A stretch of 64,000 bases of DNA from Opitutales bacterium (GCA_015061945.1 SUVP01000005.1:90796-154795), one strand, 5' to 3'; positions 45,907 to 54,607 are shown, counted from the first letter of the stretch. The notes: generated by a model from the sequence alone, not told the origin. Numbers and translations: made by a program.

Positions 45907-45934
45907 AAAAAGAGTGCCTTTGCGACACTCTTTT
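45907..45934 (-). terminator. terminator of thyA-folA-peptidase operon
   Basis: Stem AAAAAGAGTG / CACTCTTTT with a 9-base loop, followed on the minus strand by a T-rich tract. It lies just past the peptidase stop. Confidence 0.75.
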
Positions 45935-45955
45935 AAAAATAAGTATTAACCTTGT

Positions 45956-46627
45956 TTATCGTCTATCGTTTGCCATTGATAGTAGGTATAAAAGCCAACC
46001 GAGCGATGATACGAATGCAGCGACGTATGTGAATGCGGCAGCGTCGAGAACTTCGGCGACTCCACGTGTCTCTTGTCCTTCGATTAGCCCAAGTTCTCGC
46101 AAGTGCATTTTTGCTCGAGTTGATGCGTTGAATTCAACAGGAAGTGTAACCAACTGGAATATCGTCAAGATAAGATAAATTCCAATCCCGATATAAATTG
46201 TCATCAGGTTATTGAAAAGAAAGAATCCGCCGAGCATTACTATTGGCAAAAGTGAGCATGCAAAATTTGTAATCGGCACAAGCGACATTCTCAAGTTAAG
46301 TGGTGCGTACTTTTGTGCGTGTTGAATTGCGTGTCCAGCTTCGTGTGCTGATACTCCCAGTGCCGACAACGATGTCCCCGCATAATTTTCTCGACTGAGT
46401 GCGAGAACTTTTTTTGTTGGGTCGTAATGGTCGGTAAGATGTCCGTCTATTTGGATAATTTGAACATCGTTAATTCCAGCCGAACGCATAACAGCTTGAG
46501 CAGCGTCTCGCCCAGTTATACCCGAACGCGAGCCGATTCTTGAATATTTTTCATACGCAGATGATACTTTCATCTGTGCGTACATACCGATAAAAATCGG
46601 GACTAAAATTAAAACTAAAAATGTCAT
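45956..46627 (-). CDS. YugP-like neutral zinc metallopeptidase
   Basis: A 223-residue membrane protein. One N-terminal helix (MTFLVLILVPIFIGMYAQM) is followed by ALGVSAHEAGHAIQHAQKYA, with the HExxH zinc site and a downstream Glu in LPVEFNASTRAK. Two or three further helices include ITNFACSLLPIVMLGGFFLF and the C-terminal AAFVSSLGWLLYLLS. The YugP family is poorly characterised. It begins directly after the folA stop, so it is cotranscribed with thyA and folA. Confidence 0.87.
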   Translation of the reverse strand: MTFLVLILVPIFIGMYAQMKVSSAYEKYSRIGSRSGITGRDAAQAVMRSAGINDVQIIQIDGHLTDHYDPTKKVLALSRENYAGTSLSALGVSAHEAGHAIQHAQKYAPLNLRMSLVPITNFACSLLPIVMLGGFFLFNNLMTIYIGIGIYLILTIFQLVTLPVEFNASTRAKMHLRELGLIEGQETRGVAEVLDAAAFTYVAAFVSSLGWLLYLLSMANDRR

Positions 46628-47131
46628 TTATTTTCTCCTGATATATTTGACAACGTCAAATTCAGAATGTGTCAAAATAGTTTCGCTTTTTTCAAATTTA
46701 TCTTTGAATTGAGGGAAGAATATATCCCCTTGTGGCGACATTTTAACGTGGCTTACAAGCATTTCATCGCATTTATCGAGAGCCGATTCGTACAATTTTG
46801 CACCGCCGATAATCCAAAGGTTGCGGTCATCATTTTTGTAGGTATCTATTGCAGAATCGAGCGAAGAGTAAGCACGCACATTTTCAGCGACACCTTTTTC
46901 TTGTGCTTGTTGCAAGATTTTTTCTGGGCAAGATGTAATAACAACATTCTCACGATTGGGCAAGGGCTTGCTTCCCAAGCTTTCCCAAGTGCGACGTCCC
47001 ATTACAATAATTCCGCCAGTTGTTGTACGTTTAAAATGTTTGAAATCTTCCGAGATATGCCAAGGTATTTCAAGTCCATTGCCGATAACGCCATTTTCGG
47101 CAATCGCCACTATTGCACCAACTTTACTCAT
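46628..47131 (-). CDS. folA: dihydrofolate reductase
   Basis: Reduces dihydrofolate with NADPH, regenerating the folate consumed by ThyA. 167 residues; [20 protein letters not shown] has the substrate-binding region with Glu/Asp replaced in the usual order (family: LPWHLPEDL; here IPWHISEDF), then [25 protein letters not shown]. The start overlaps the thyA stop by 4 bases (ATGA), the classical coupled thyA-folA arrangement. Confidence 0.95.
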   Translation of the reverse strand: MSKVGAIVAIAENGVIGNGLEIPWHISEDFKHFKRTTTGGIIVMGRRTWESLGSKPLPNRENVVITSCPEKILQQAQEKGVAENVRAYSSLDSAIDTYKNDDRNLWIIGGAKLYESALDKCDEMLVSHVKMSPQGDIFFPQFKDKFEKSETILTHSEFDVVKYIRRK

Positions 47132-47925
47132 ACTGCGATTGGAGCTTTGATTGTTGGGTGAGGGTCGTATCCTTCGAGAACAAAATCTTCGTAGACAAAT
47201 TCGTCGAGTTCTTTTCTGTCGGGATTAAGTTTCATTGTTGGCAAAGCTCGAGGTTCACGAGAGAGTTGTTCTTTAACTTGGTCGAAGTGATTTTTGTAGA
47301 TGTGCAAATCGCCAAAAGTGTGGACAAATTCTTTTGCTTTTAATCCGCAAACTTGTGCGACCATCATAGTGAGCATTGCGTATGATGCGATGTTAAATGG
47401 TACGCCCAAGAACAAGTCGGCACTTCGTTGGTAGAGTTGGCAACTGAGTCCGCCGTCTTGCGAGACGTAAAATTGGAACATTGCGTGGCATGGGGGAAGT
47501 GCCATTTTGTCGAGTTCGCCAGGGTTCCACGCACAGACGATGTGTCGGCGACCGTATGGATCTTTACGGATTCCGTCGACGAGATTTTTTATTTGGTCGA
47601 TATGTCTGCCTTCGCTATCTTGCCAATCTCGCCATTGGGCGCCATAGACTCTACCCAAGTCTCCATTTTTATCTGCCCATTCGTCCCAAATTGTAACGCG
47701 ATTATCGTTCAAATATTTTATGTTAGTATCGCCTTTTAAAAACCAGAGCAGTTCATAAATAATCGAGCGAGTGTGAAGTTTTTTTGTGGTCAAAAGTGGA
47801 AAAGATTTTTGCAAATCGAATCGGGCTTGTGCACCGAATACGCCGATTGTGCCAACGCCAGTTCTATCCGAGCGTTCGCTTCCGTTTTCCATTACGAGTT
47901 TCAAAAGGTCGAGATATTCTTTCAT
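47128..47925 (-). CDS. thyA: thymidylate synthase
   Basis: Methylates dUMP to dTMP with methylene-THF. 265 residues as in E. coli. [52 protein letters not shown] with the nucleophilic Cys, [18 protein letters not shown] and [10 protein letters not shown] are all standard blocks. First gene of the thyA-folA-peptidase operon; the dUTPase-like protein at 38787 would feed it dUMP. Confidence 0.97.
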   Translation of the reverse strand: MKEYLDLLKLVMENGSERSDRTGVGTIGVFGAQARFDLQKSFPLLTTKKLHTRSIIYELLWFLKGDTNIKYLNDNRVTIWDEWADKNGDLGRVYGAQWRDWQDSEGRHIDQIKNLVDGIRKDPYGRRHIVCAWNPGELDKMALPPCHAMFQFYVSQDGGLSCQLYQRSADLFLGVPFNIASYAMLTMMVAQVCGLKAKEFVHTFGDLHIYKNHFDQVKEQLSREPRALPTMKLNPDRKELDEFVYEDFVLEGYDPHPTIKAPIAV

Positions 47926-47981
47926 AACAAATTCAAAACAAATATATCTACACTTTCATACATCTTGCAACAAAAAAGAGA

Positions 47982-48011
47982 TTGAACAGATTTTAATTTT
48001 TGTGATATAGT
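47982..48011 (+). promoter_or_regulatory. candidate sigma-70 promoter of glycoside hydrolase gene
   Basis: TTGAAC (47982-47987), an 18-base spacer and TATAGT (48006-48011), 38 bases before the ATG at 48049. Confidence 0.45.
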
Positions 48012-48048
48012 TAGGACTTTAACACGCAAAACTACTTATTTGAATTAT

Positions 48049-49539
48049 ATGAAAATGAAGAAATACTTATCGTTTATTACAGGTGCGTTGCTTTGCATTT
48101 CTGCGACAGCACAAGTTGAACCTTCTCATCGCTCGACAAGTCTTGTCGAAATTGGGAAATTAAAAAATCTTAGCTCAAAAGAAATTGAGTCATCGAGATT
48201 GGGTATCGGTTTTGAAACTTTGGATAGAAAAGTTTTTGATCCGTCGAATTATTATGATAAGGTTGGGCAAATCGGTGTAAAATGGGCTCGTTGTCAAACT
48301 GGTTGGGCTCGTACAGAAACTGAAAAAGGCAAGTACGATTTCTCGTGGCTCGATGATGTTGTAGACAATCTTCTCAAGCGTGGTATTCAACCATGGTTTA
48401 ATGTTGGCTATGGCAACCCTATTTATATGGGTAAGGTCAGCAATCCAACTGCAGTGGGCTATATTCCGCTCTACTACGGTGAAGAGTGCGTGCAAGCTTG
48501 GAGAAATTATGTAAGAAATTTGGCTGAACACTTCAAGGGTAGAGTCCACCATTTTGAAATTTGGAACGAACCAGAAATCAATCCATTCTGGCAACCAAAG
48601 AAAGCCGACCCATTGGAATATGCAAAGCTTATCAAAATTTCTGTCGAAGAAATTAAGAAGGTAAATCCCGACGCAATTATCGGTGCATGTTCGGCTACAC
48701 ATTATAGTGAATATGCTGAAGTCTTGTTTGAAGAAGTTGGCAAACTTCTCGATTTTTACAGTGTTCACGCATATTGTATGATTCCAGAACACAACTATCC
48801 AAACCACATAAAATCGCTCCGCCAGTTGATGAAAGAATGCGGAATGAAGACAAAAATCTGGCAAGGCGAAACAGGTTTTCCATCGAGAATTCCAGCGAAG
48901 TCGTGGGTAGGCAAGGCTCTCGCATGGCACGGCAGTAACGAAACTATGCAGGCAAAAAGTATGCTTCGCCGTTATATTACTGACCTCACTTGTGGTATCG
49001 ATATGGCATCGTTCTTTATGGTTACCGACTTCTCGCCATCATATATCAAGGGAGACGGCAATGGTATGAATACAGAAGCAGTCTGGGGTATTATCGAAAA
49101 TAAAGAAGGGTATCGTCCGAAGAAAGTTTACTATGTAATGCGTAATTTCTGCACAATGTTCAGCAACAAAACAACAAATGCAGAACACTGCTTTAATCTC
49201 GACTTACGCAATGTGTACCCGACACACTCACCTACATCAAAACTTGCAGTTGTTGCAACATCAAAAACTCTTTCGAGTTTCACACGCAATGGGTATCCTG
49301 TTTTCTGCTATTATATGCCAGAAGATCCACAAATGGAAATGCGTACAATCGAAAATGTTTCAATCGAAGTTAAGACAAGAAAGATGCCAAAGAATCCTGT
49401 TCTTATCGATATGATGACAGGCAAGGTATTCAAAATTACAGACAAAACAAAGAGATGGTTGAAAGGTTTGCCTTTGACAGATTATCCTTTGTTTGTAACT
49501 GATCTCGACGCTATCTCTGATATTTTCATTGCGAAGTAA
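48049..49539 (+). CDS. secreted clan-A glycoside hydrolase (GH39-like)
   Basis: A 496-residue protein with a signal peptide (MKMKKYLSFITGALLCISATA). The (beta/alpha)8 barrel shows VGQIGVKWARCQTGWARTE, GIQPWFNVGYGNP, HHFEIWNEPEINPFWQP (acid/base Glu after Asn) and KIWQGETGFPS (nucleophile Glu), the pattern of GH39 and related retaining families. The start is the first ATG after an in-frame TTG. Substrate unknown; xylosides or other beta-glycosides are typical. A C-terminal beta region of about 130 residues follows the barrel. A terminator follows. Confidence 0.82.
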   Translation: MKMKKYLSFITGALLCISATAQVEPSHRSTSLVEIGKLKNLSSKEIESSRLGIGFETLDRKVFDPSNYYDKVGQIGVKWARCQTGWARTETEKGKYDFSWLDDVVDNLLKRGIQPWFNVGYGNPIYMGKVSNPTAVGYIPLYYGEECVQAWRNYVRNLAEHFKGRVHHFEIWNEPEINPFWQPKKADPLEYAKLIKISVEEIKKVNPDAIIGACSATHYSEYAEVLFEEVGKLLDFYSVHAYCMIPEHNYPNHIKSLRQLMKECGMKTKIWQGETGFPSRIPAKSWVGKALAWHGSNETMQAKSMLRRYITDLTCGIDMASFFMVTDFSPSYIKGDGNGMNTEAVWGIIENKEGYRPKKVYYVMRNFCTMFSNKTTNAEHCFNLDLRNVYPTHSPTSKLAVVATSKTLSSFTRNGYPVFCYYMPEDPQMEMRTIENVSIEVKTRKMPKNPVLIDMMTGKVFKITDKTKRWLKGLPLTDYPLFVTDLDAISDIFIAK

Positions 49540-49557
49540 TCGCAAAACAGAAAAAAC

Positions 49558-49592
49558 AAAATGGACGAAAGGTTTATCTTTTCGTCCATTTT
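49558..49592. terminator. bidirectional terminator overlapping the ygiQ 3' end
   Basis: A 13-bp stem AAAATGGACGAAA / TTTCGTCCATTTT with a 9-base loop and flanking A/T tracts. The ygiQ stop (49574-49576) falls in the loop, so the last ygiQ codons form one arm. Confidence 0.85.
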
Positions 49593-51328
49593 TTGTTTCC
49601 AAATTTTTTTGCTCCGAACTTATTTTGCTTTTTGCCGACGAGCATTTCTTTTTGTGTGCGTCGTTCTGCAAGCCCTTTATTTACTTTGATTGGCGTGCCG
49701 TCGGGTAGAGTTTCGGCACAATACATAGCACAACCCATCGTCATCGGGAGTGGGATAAAATCTTGCACTTGCTGAAGTTTCCAGTTCGATTTTGCCAAGT
49801 AGTCATCCACAACTTTCATTTGCTTTTCTGTGCATGACGGAAAGTTTGAAATGAAGTACGGCACAATATATTGTTTCTTGCCAGTTTTGTTGTTTATTGC
49901 GTCAAAAATTTTTCTGAATTGTTCAAACTCGCCAGCTTTACCTTTTCGCATATTGTAGAGAACGTCGCTATCGAGGTGTTCAGGTGCGACACTAATTTGC
50001 CCCGAGACGTGATTGCGGATAATTTTTTCGGTGAGTTTTGGCTGAATGAGTGCGAGGTCAAGACGCACTCCCGAATTGATGAAAACGTGTTTGACTTTTT
50101 GCAAAGCCGAAACTTTGTCGAGTAGCGATATGAGTGGGCGTTCATCGGCACAATAATTTTTGCACATCGACGGGAATATACACGAGAGTCTTTTGCACGC
50201 CTTGCAGATTTTCTCATCGTGTGGATGGTGTCCGTAAATGTTGCCAGCCGGACCTCCGATATCGCTGATTGTGCCGTGGAAAAATGGTTGTTGCGAAAGT
50301 TTAGTAATCGTGCGTACGACACTTTCTTTTGTTCTTGAAATCAAGTGTCTGCCTTGGTGCGATACGAGTCCACAGAATGCACATCCACCAGGGCAACCAC
50401 GCACAACAGTGATAGAATCTTTAATCATTTCCCACGCTGGAATTTTCCCTTTGTACGACCAGTGGGGAAGGTTTGTGAATGGCAACTCACAGAATTTATC
50501 GAACTGCTCGGAGGTCATCGGTATGCGTGGAGGTTCAATCAAAAGTATTCTACCATTTGTTTTTTGATAGAGCCGTTTTGCATTCCACGGGTTCATATTT
50601 GCTTCGACAATTTTTGTCAGACGCATAATTGCGTGCTTGTCGTCTCGGACATCTTCAAACGATGGAAGTTCTATACAATTTTCATCAGGCGTAAATGAAG
50701 TCGATTCCTTGCCGTCGAGGTATCGACAAGTTCCACGAATATTTGCAAGGCTTTCGTTTTTGTCGAGACGCTCGAAAATTTCGAGCATTGTGAGTTCTCC
50801 AAGTCCGTAGCAGAGTAGATTTGCTTTTGAATCTACAAGCACCGATGGACGCATTTTGTCTTGCCAATAATCGTAGTGTGCAACACGTCTGAGGCTTGCT
50901 TCTACTCCGCCGATAATCACATTGATTCCAGAAAAAGCTTGTCGTGCCAGTTGTGCGTAAACGACTGATGCATGAGGCGGACATTTGCCGACTTCTCCAT
51001 CTTCCGAATACATATCTTCACGACGCATACGTCTGCCAGCTGTATAAATTTTCAACATAGAATCGATGTTGCCAGCTGATATTGCACAGGCTAAACGAGG
51101 GCGACCAAATGTCTTTAGCGAGTCAGGATTTTTCCAATCTGGTTGTGCGATTATCCCAACTTTAAAACCTGCATCGAGCAAAATACGGGCGATTAACGGT
51201 GCACCAAACGTGGGGTGGTCTACATAGGCGTCGCCCGATATTATCAGAATATCGATTCCGTCCCAACCGCGTGCGAGCATTTCATCTCGTGTTGCAGGTA
51301 CAAAGCTTTTTAAATCGGGTTTCGCCAT
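49574..51328 (-). CDS. ygiQ: YgiQ-family radical SAM protein (UPF0313)
   Basis: A 584-residue radical SAM protein of unknown reaction. GDAYVDHPTFGAPLIARILL at the N-terminus, NVIIGGVEASLRRVAHYDYW, the cluster motif RGCPGGCAFCGLVSHQGR (CxxxCxxC near 315) and a second Cys set (CKACKRLSCIFPSMCKNYC), plus ISVAPEHLDSDVLYNMRKG, define the family. The C-terminus is strongly basic. Monocistronic, convergent with the GH39-like gene. Confidence 0.93.
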   Translation of the reverse strand: MAKPDLKSFVPATRDEMLARGWDGIDILIISGDAYVDHPTFGAPLIARILLDAGFKVGIIAQPDWKNPDSLKTFGRPRLACAISAGNIDSMLKIYTAGRRMRREDMYSEDGEVGKCPPHASVVYAQLARQAFSGINVIIGGVEASLRRVAHYDYWQDKMRPSVLVDSKANLLCYGLGELTMLEIFERLDKNESLANIRGTCRYLDGKESTSFTPDENCIELPSFEDVRDDKHAIMRLTKIVEANMNPWNAKRLYQKTNGRILLIEPPRIPMTSEQFDKFCELPFTNLPHWSYKGKIPAWEMIKDSITVVRGCPGGCAFCGLVSHQGRHLISRTKESVVRTITKLSQQPFFHGTISDIGGPAGNIYGHHPHDEKICKACKRLSCIFPSMCKNYCADERPLISLLDKVSALQKVKHVFINSGVRLDLALIQPKLTEKIIRNHVSGQISVAPEHLDSDVLYNMRKGKAGEFEQFRKIFDAINNKTGKKQYIVPYFISNFPSCTEKQMKVVDDYLAKSNWKLQQVQDFIPLPMTMGCAMYCAETLPDGTPIKVNKGLAERRTQKEMLVGKKQNKFGAKKFGNKKWTKR

Positions 51329-51406
51329 TATTTTTATTCTTTCTTAAATCTCTAAAAATTCAACTTTTTATTTGAAATCTCAAATATAAAAAAATAATTT
51401 GTTCTT

Positions 51407-53269
51407 ATGGATAGACGCAATTTTATGAAGACTTCTGTATTGGCGACTGGTGCATTTGCACTTCCATTTAATTTGGGTTGCTCGCAAAATAATCAAAGAG
51501 ATTTATATCAAATTTCAGAAAGCTTGCTTCGCAAATGGATAAAGGGTCTTTTCGATTTGCAAGTTAAAAGTGGCAAGCACGAAGGTGCAGTGAAGTGTCC
51601 GGCGTGTTCGTTTTATCATGGGCGTGTTGGCGATGCGATTTATCCATTTCTTTATTTGGCGAAGAAAGATAACAACAGCGATTATCTCGATGCTGGTTTA
51701 AAAACGTTTCGCTGGACGGACAAATATATGTCGAATAAAGACGGCTCATGGCGTAATGATTTTACAAACAAGTGGCGTGGAATAACTGTATTTGGTTCGG
51801 TTGCAGTCGCAGAGTCTCTCATTTATTGCGGTGATATTCTCGATAAAAAAGATTACAATTCAATCCGTGAGCGACTTCGCAAAGCTGGCGATTTTATGCA
51901 CGACTTTTTTGTAATCGGTAAAACAAATATAAATTATACCGCTACTGCCGGACAAGCTCTTTGGCTTCTTGGTGAATTTTTTGATGACAAATCGTATCGC
52001 AAAAAAGCAAAGCTTTTAATTGGCGACACTCTCAAAAGTTTCTCAAAAAATGAGAAATTCCTTTTTGGCGAAGGCAGACCGGTCGACCTCATAAGTCCGA
52101 AGGGTTGCCGTTTAGTCGATTTGGGTTATAATGTCGAAGAATCGTTGCCAGCGTTAGTTCATTATGCACTTGATGCAAATGATAAGGAAGCCCTCGAGAT
52201 GACTATTGCGTCGATGAAAACGCATATCGAATTTATGTTGCCCGACGGAGCTTGGGATAATTCTTGGGGGACACGAAATTTTAAATGGACATACTGGGGA
52301 AGTCGGACATCGGACGGTTGTCAATCGGCTCTCGCATTGCTTGCCGATAAGGAGCCGTTGTTCTACAAGGGTGCATTGAAAAACGCAGAATTATTTGAAC
52401 GTTGCACGGCAAATAATCTTTTGCACGGCGGTTTGCACTATGTATCGCACAAGATTCCTCCGTGTATTCATCATACTTTTACGCATGCGAAAGTTGTCGC
52501 AAATGTACTTCAACATCAAAAACCGATTCCAGCGTCTGCCGATTCAATAAAACTTCCACGTGAAGAAAAATACGGCTTAAAACATTTTAAGGATATTGAC
52601 ACTGTGCTTGTTGCAAAAGGTGCGTATCGTGCGACGATAACAGCACTTGATATGGACTATCAACCGAAGTATAAGAATGGGCATGCTTCAGGTGGTTCGC
52701 TAACATTGTTGTGGCACGAAAAAGCAGGTGCAATAATCGCTGGAAGTATGAACGATTATCAAATTTGGGAAAAGCCAAATATGCAGTATTACGCAGATAG
52801 AATCCCGATGTCGACAACACCACGAATTGAACTGGAGCAAGGTGAGGTTCGTTATGCGAGCGTTTCCGATTTATCTGCAAAAATGACCCATTCAAACTTA
52901 CAAAATAAGGTCGTTGTTTCTGCAAAATCAAAGCTTGCCGACGCACTGCAAAACTCTCCAGAAAAGCCAAAGTGTAGCTCAAAATTTGAATTTACCGACG
53001 CTCTTGTATCTATTGAATACACTTGCGAGAATTCATCAGCGAGAATCGTTTTGCCGATAATTGCAACATCGCAAGAAAAACTTAAAATGACAGATGCAAA
53101 AACTGCCATAATCAAAAAGAAAAATTGCTCGATAAAAATTTCGGCAGATAAAAATCTTGAAGTAGTGTCAGTTGGCAAAGAGAGAGAATTTCACTTTGCC
53201 CCGGGGTTCGAGTTTATTCCATTTGTTATAAACTCGAGCTCGGCAAAAATCCAAATAAAAGTAGTGTAA
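51407..53269 (+). CDS. exported alpha/alpha-toroid-like protein, possible polysaccharide-degrading enzyme
   Basis: A 620-residue protein with Tat-type start MDRRNFMKTSVLATGAFALP and a nearby Cys (NLGC) that could be lipidated. Residues 30-370 are helical repeats with aromatic and polar loops (HGRVGDAIYPFLYLAKK, DGAWDNSWGTRNFKWTYWG, SRTSDGCQSALALL, HHTFTHAKVVANVL), typical of (alpha/alpha)6 toroids. The last 230 residues look like beta sandwich, as in heparinase II/III-like and alginate-lyase-like enzymes. I cannot place it in one family. With the secreted hydrolases nearby it probably processes glycans. Confidence 0.6.
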   Translation: MDRRNFMKTSVLATGAFALPFNLGCSQNNQRDLYQISESLLRKWIKGLFDLQVKSGKHEGAVKCPACSFYHGRVGDAIYPFLYLAKKDNNSDYLDAGLKTFRWTDKYMSNKDGSWRNDFTNKWRGITVFGSVAVAESLIYCGDILDKKDYNSIRERLRKAGDFMHDFFVIGKTNINYTATAGQALWLLGEFFDDKSYRKKAKLLIGDTLKSFSKNEKFLFGEGRPVDLISPKGCRLVDLGYNVEESLPALVHYALDANDKEALEMTIASMKTHIEFMLPDGAWDNSWGTRNFKWTYWGSRTSDGCQSALALLADKEPLFYKGALKNAELFERCTANNLLHGGLHYVSHKIPPCIHHTFTHAKVVANVLQHQKPIPASADSIKLPREEKYGLKHFKDIDTVLVAKGAYRATITALDMDYQPKYKNGHASGGSLTLLWHEKAGAIIAGSMNDYQIWEKPNMQYYADRIPMSTTPRIELEQGEVRYASVSDLSAKMTHSNLQNKVVVSAKSKLADALQNSPEKPKCSSKFEFTDALVSIEYTCENSSARIVLPIIATSQEKLKMTDAKTAIIKKKNCSIKISADKNLEVVSVGKEREFHFAPGFEFIPFVINSSSAKIQIKVV

Positions 53270-53272
53270 TTT

Positions 53273-53320
53273 TTTCGCTCATCGGCAAAGATAGTGAGAT
53301 TAGTAAAAAAAAGAAAGGGT
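53273..53320. repeat. left 48-bp direct repeat (att-like) of the tRNA-Thr islet
   Basis: Matches 54387-54434 at 43 of 48 positions in the same orientation, including an eight-A run followed by GAAAGGGT. It begins four bases after the stop of the 51407-53269 gene and runs into a terminator-like AAAGAAAG...CTTTCTTT hairpin. Confidence 0.7.
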
Positions 53321-53658
53321 GTTACTACTTTCTTTTATTATTTCTATTATATAAATTGCATAAGTGCTTATTGTAGCGTATATTATATATACAATCGCTG
53401 GAAGTAGTGAAGTAGGAAGTGAAATCTATGTTTTTTACAAAAAAATATACCCCCCCTTATAATCTTACCCAAGCAACCCCGATACACTTTTTTACAGAAT
53501 CCCACAAAAAAATAATGCAAACTTTGACCCAAGCAAAGCATACCCATTTTTGCTGAAATAACTTTTTTTTCAAAAAATCTCAAAAAACAGTTGACGAATA
53601 TTTAAATAAATGTTCCAACTGATATTGTTTAAAGTAGACAACTATATAAATAAAAAAT

Positions 53659-53781
53659 ATGGATAAACTCATAGCTTTCTTGTTTTTAACAACACCATTG
53701 CCTAATGTGATACTTAACATTCTTGCTACAATAGGTTTGTTCGGTATTCTTGTAGCGGTTTTTAAAATCGCATTTGCGTAA
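53659..53781 (+). CDS. 40-residue hydrophobic peptide (small membrane protein)
   Basis: An ATG-initiated frame reading MDKLIAFLFLTTPLPNVILN then a hydrophobic run ending VAVFKIAFA. It is a single predicted membrane helix with one charge at each end. Nothing recognisable. It lies inside the repeat-bounded islet, with AT-rich sequence upstream (a TTGACG at 53591 but no good -10). A noncoding stretch with paired segments and a strong terminator (54026-54065) follows. Size and composition resemble type I toxins or small stress peptides, which is only a hypothesis. Confidence 0.4.
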   Translation: MDKLIAFLFLTTPLPNVILNILATIGLFGILVAVFKIAFA

Positions 53782-54025
53782 TACTTTTAAAACAATCATT
53801 AACTCCAAGCACACAGATTTATGCTTCTTGGGTTAAAATCGGTATGGCTTGCTTTCATTCTAACCCCGACAGCTTGCAACTTTGGGTAAAGTGGTGAATA
53901 TATCAATGTACAAGATTCAGTAATTTAAGTAGTTTATCCGAAAACCTTTTTCAAAAAGACGACAAAACAAATACAAGCAAGATAGAATATTTATCCGACA
54001 TATTAGAATAACAAAACTGTTCGGG
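53782..54025 (+). other. noncoding stretch with hairpin potential inside the islet
   Basis: No credible protein. By eye AAC-CCAAG (53800-53808) can pair with CTTGGGTT (53828-53835), or GGGTTA (53831-53836) with TAACCC (53861-53866), so alternative hairpins are possible. The strong terminator at 54026 implies it is transcribed, either as a 3' untranslated region of the small peptide gene or as an RNA of its own. Confidence 0.3.
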
Positions 54026-54065
54026 TAGGTAGAAAGAGTTAAAAAGCTTTCTACCTATTTTTTTT
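54026..54065 (+). terminator. strong terminator inside the islet
   Basis: An 11-bp stem TAGGTAGAAAG / CTTTCTACCTA with a 10-base loop and eight T residues on the plus strand. Confidence 0.9.
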
Positions 54066-54076
54066 ATGGGTACTAA

Positions 54077-54107
54077 AAAGGCAACCTTTGATATGTAGGT
54101 TGCCTTT
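54077..54107 (-). terminator. terminator of the 33-residue peptide gene
   Basis: An 11-bp perfect stem AAAGGCAACCT / AGGTTGCCTTT with a 9-base loop. On the minus strand TTTTTAG follows, 16 bases past the peptide stop. Confidence 0.8.
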
Positions 54108-54123
54108 GTTGATATTGTTTTTT

Positions 54124-54225
54124 CTAATCAAGCAAATTTGATATAAATATAAAAATAGTAAAAATACCGAATACTGCAAGTACAAGCCTAATTATGTAAA
54201 AGATAAATCTTAATATGTGAATCAT
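54124..54225 (-). CDS. 33-residue hydrophobic peptide (small membrane protein)
   Basis: The frame reads MIHILRFIFYIIRLVLAVFG then a hydrophobic end FIFISNLLD: one basic membrane helix of the sort seen in small toxins and regulators of membrane enzymes. It has its own near-consensus promoter (TTGACT-17-TTTAAT, 54258-54286) and a terminator 16 bases after the stop, so it is very probably a transcribed unit. No Shine-Dalgarno sequence is evident. It is unrelated in sequence to the 40-residue peptide that converges on it. Confidence 0.5.
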   Translation of the reverse strand: MIHILRFIFYIIRLVLAVFGIFTIFIFISNLLD

Positions 54226-54257
54226 TTTTACTGATTATTTAAGTCTTAACATATTTT

Positions 54258-54286
54258 ATTAAACACCGAATTTTACAAAAAGTCAA
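54258..54286 (-). promoter_or_regulatory. promoter of the 33-residue peptide gene
   Basis: On the minus strand TTGACT (54281-54286), an exact 17-base spacer and TTTAAT (54258-54263), 32 bases before the ATG. It starts immediately after the recombinase remnant's stop codon. Confidence 0.6.
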
Positions 54287-54289
54287 CCT

Positions 54290-54391
54290 TTATGGCTGAT
54301 AAAACTTTTCAGCTTCAGAGGCCCTTACAAGTCCTGCATAATGTCGTTTTAATATTTCCACACTACCCGCCATTTGTAAGAAGGTCTTTCG
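54290..54391 (-). pseudogene. C-terminal remnant of a tyrosine recombinase (integrase)
   Basis: The minus-strand frame reads KTFLQMAGSVEILKRHYAGL then VRASEAEKFYQP and a TAA stop. The RHY triplet, with the catalytic Tyr, followed by L-V-x-x-x-EAEKFY matches the end of the tyrosine recombinases common in Verrucomicrobiota and Planctomycetota (HYRELV...AExF). Upstream of this piece the frame runs into the 48-bp repeat and the tRNA-Thr terminator, so the catalytic core is gone. It is a scar of integration next to tRNA-Thr. Confidence 0.6.
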
Positions 54392-54434
54392 TTCATCGTC
54401 AAAGATAATGGGATGAGTAAAAAAAAGAAAGGGT
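54387..54434. repeat. right 48-bp direct repeat (att-like) beside tRNA-Thr
   Basis: Second copy of the repeat at 53273-53320 (five mismatches). It overlaps the T-run of the tRNA-Thr terminator and the start of the recombinase remnant, which is where an attachment site would be. Confidence 0.7.
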
Positions 54435-54457
54435 TGCATCTTGCGATACAACCCTTT
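54428..54457 (-). terminator. terminator of tRNA-Thr
   Basis: Stem AAAGGGTTG / CAACCCTTT with an 11-base centre that can pair further. The minus strand continues C then eight T residues. It starts 6 bases after the tRNA 3' end. Confidence 0.8.
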
Positions 54458-54462
54458 TTAAA

Positions 54463-54538
<76 letters not shown>

Positions 54539-54607
54539 GTTGATTATTCCATCAATCCAATACTATTCTTTTTTATTTGCAAGCTTTTTTTTTAATTTTT
54601 TTTACTT

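Noticed and set aside
53467..53536. ACCCAAGCAA repeated at 53467 and 53527, possible iterons
   Set aside because: Only two exact copies 60 bases apart and no replication gene nearby.
53383..53583. 66-codon minus-strand frame inside the islet
   Set aside because: Basic/aromatic low-complexity sequence without promoter or ribosome-binding site; the two shorter peptide genes have better transcription signals.
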